Both the position numbers and the translations under genes were made by a program. A DNA stretch of 64,000 nucleotides from Enterobacter chuandaensis (GTDB taxonomy: Bacteria > Pseudomonadota > Gammaproteobacteria > Enterobacterales > Enterobacteriaceae). Location: NCBI RefSeq assembly GCF_003594915.1, contig NZ_QZCS01000005.1:248001-312000 (forward strand). The letters are read 5' to 3'. The notes under the pieces were generated by a model. It saw nothing but the letters and a program-made list of their open reading frames with translations. It searched no databases and was not told the origin of the DNA. How positions within the stretch are numbered: position 1 is the stretch's first letter; every line of letters begins with the position of its first letter. Below are positions 63,074-64,000 of this stretch, one piece after another.

Positions 63074-64000
63074 ATGAGCGATTTGCAGCCTTTCCCTCTG
63101 ACGCGCAAGCGCCCCATGAAACTGAATACGCTGGTCACGTTGATGGTATGCGCGATTATCGCCTCTGTGCTGCTGGTGGTCTTTGCGCTCTACTCCGTGC
63201 AAATAACCCGCGCGACCCGCGATGATGTAAAAGATACCGCTCTGGGCATCGCCCGCACGCTGGCCGACAGCCCGGAGATCCAGCGCGGTCTGATGCAGTC
63301 CCCGCAGGCAGACATCATTCAGCCCATCGCCAAAGCCGTCACCCAGCGTAACGATCTGCTGCTCACCGTGGTGACCGACATGCGGGGCATTCGTTATTCG
63401 CACCCGAACGAAGCGCTCATCGGTCTGCATTTTATTGGCAACGATCTGGAGCCCGCGCTGGAAGGCAAAGAGAATGTCTCGGTTAACCGCGGTGCCCTCG
63501 CCGAAGCGCTTCGGGTTTTCACGCCCGTCTATGACAGCCAGCACGATCAGATCGGGGTCGTCGTCGTCGGTATCTCCCTGAAAAAAGTGGAAGACCAGAT
63601 AGCCCGCGGGCGGCTTAACGCCGTCTGGACCATTTTATTCAGTATTTTTATGAGTTCGATGGCGATTTGGGGGCTGGTGCGGGTACTGAAACGCATCCTT
63701 TTCGGGCTTGAACCTTACGAAATTTCCGCCCTGTTCGAGCAGCGCCAGGCGATGCTGCAGTCGCTTCGCGAAGGGGTGCTGGCCGTAGATATTCACGGCC
63801 GCGTGACGATGATTAACCACACCGCCAGAGAAATTTTGCTTCTGCCCTCCGGCAAACAGACGGAAAACGCCAGCGCGCCCCTGCTGGCCAGCCTGCGGGA
63901 AATTTCAAAGACGGGCATAGCGCGCCAGGATCAGGAGATCAGCTGTAACGGTCGGCTGCTGCTGTGCAACATGGTGCCCGTCAAAAGCCAGGAGCGTGTC
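63074..64000 (+). CDS. DcuS-like sensor histidine kinase (3' end outside window)
   Basis: Inner-membrane sensor of the CitA/DcuS family; the first 309 codons are visible. A membrane helix near residues 20-43 is followed by a periplasmic PAS domain and a second helix near 185-205, then a cytoplasmic PAS (GVLAVDIHGRVTMINHTA). The DcuS ligand residues Arg107 and His110 (RYSHP) and Arg147 and Phe149 (LRVFT) are at the same numbers. It therefore probably senses fumarate-like C4-dicarboxylates or a relative. GGAG is 5 nt before the ATG. It is divergent from the MurQ-like gene; the kinase core and regulator lie beyond the window. Confidence 0.85.
   Translation, partial: MSDLQPFPLTRKRPMKLNTLVTLMVCAIIASVLLVVFALYSVQITRATRDDVKDTALGIARTLADSPEIQRGLMQSPQADIIQPIAKAVTQRNDLLLTVVTDMRGIRYSHPNEALIGLHFIGNDLEPALEGKENVSVNRGALAEALRVFTPVYDSQHDQIGVVVVGISLKKVEDQIARGRLNAVWTILFSIFMSSMAIWGLVRVLKRILFGLEPYEISALFEQRQAMLQSLREGVLAVDIHGRVTMINHTAREILLLPSGKQTENASAPLLASLREISKTGIARQDQEISCNGRLLLCNMVPVKSQERV

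Overview
The window looks like an Enterobacteriaceae chromosome, most likely Enterobacter or a close relative. Gene order follows the E. coli K-12 flagellar region (flhDC-uspC-otsBA-araFGH-ftnB ... fli clusters ... rcsA-dsrA-yedP-dgcQ-vsr-dcm), and the proteins are recognisably close to E. coli orthologues. It differs from K-12 by an extra liv (branched-chain amino acid) ABC operon, a fliB locus, an extra DcuA/DcuB-type carrier, a MurQ-like gene and a DcuS-like sensor. This assignment rests on remembered family sequences and synteny, not on a search.

Layout: 1-2.0 kb holds motB (cut by the edge), motA, flhC and flhD on the minus strand. A long flhDC control region (2.0-2.8 kb) carries a perfect CRP box and an RcsAB box. 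2.8-5.5 kb has uspC and otsBA; 5.6-9.2 kb has araFGH behind tandem AraC-type sites; 10-16.7 kb has ftnB, a Dcu carrier, yecJ, the small gene azuC, an RpiB-like isomerase, yecR, ftnA, tyrP and yecA. 17.1-22.1 kb is the liv operon. 22.2-26.4 kb has the tRNAs Gly-Cys-Leu, pgsA, uvrC, uvrY and yecF. 26.5-32.2 kb has sdiA, the cystine/D-cysteine genes tcyN-tcyL-dcyD-tcyJ, fliZ and fliA. 32.3-37 kb has a broken fliB, a short flagellin gene fliC, and fliDST. amyA, yedD and a DUF4823-type lipoprotein follow. 40-51.2 kb is the fliE / fliFGHIJK / fliLMNOPQR hook-basal-body and export block. 51.5-56.9 kb has rcsA, dsrB, yodD, the sRNA DsrA, yedP, dgcQ, yodC and yedI; 57-60.5 kb has yedA, vsr, dcm and yedJ. 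The right edge has an OmpS/YedS-type porin, the MurQ-like gene and a DcuS-like kinase cut by the window end.

How it works together: FlhDC (class 1) turns on class 2 operons; an FlhDC-type dyad lies between fliE and fliF. FliA (sigma-28) then drives class 3 genes; near-consensus sigma-28 promoters lie before fliC and fliD. CRP and Rcs control appear to converge on flhDC, and RcsA, its anti-silencer sRNA DsrA and several RcsAB-like boxes are in the same window. Signalling regulators of the motile/sessile switch (SdiA, UvrY, DgcQ, FliZ) are also present.

The most useful observations are a nonsense codon inside the cysteine cluster of fliB next to an apparently intact flagellin gene; a MurQ-like protein that lacks a proposed catalytic glutamate and is divergent from a DcuS-like sensor; a 14-bp palindromic RcsAB-like box just before yedP; and several unexplained dyads (fliK-fliL gap, liv upstream region, dcu upstream region). 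I did not find a CRISPR array, prophage, insertion sequence or clearly new multigene system.
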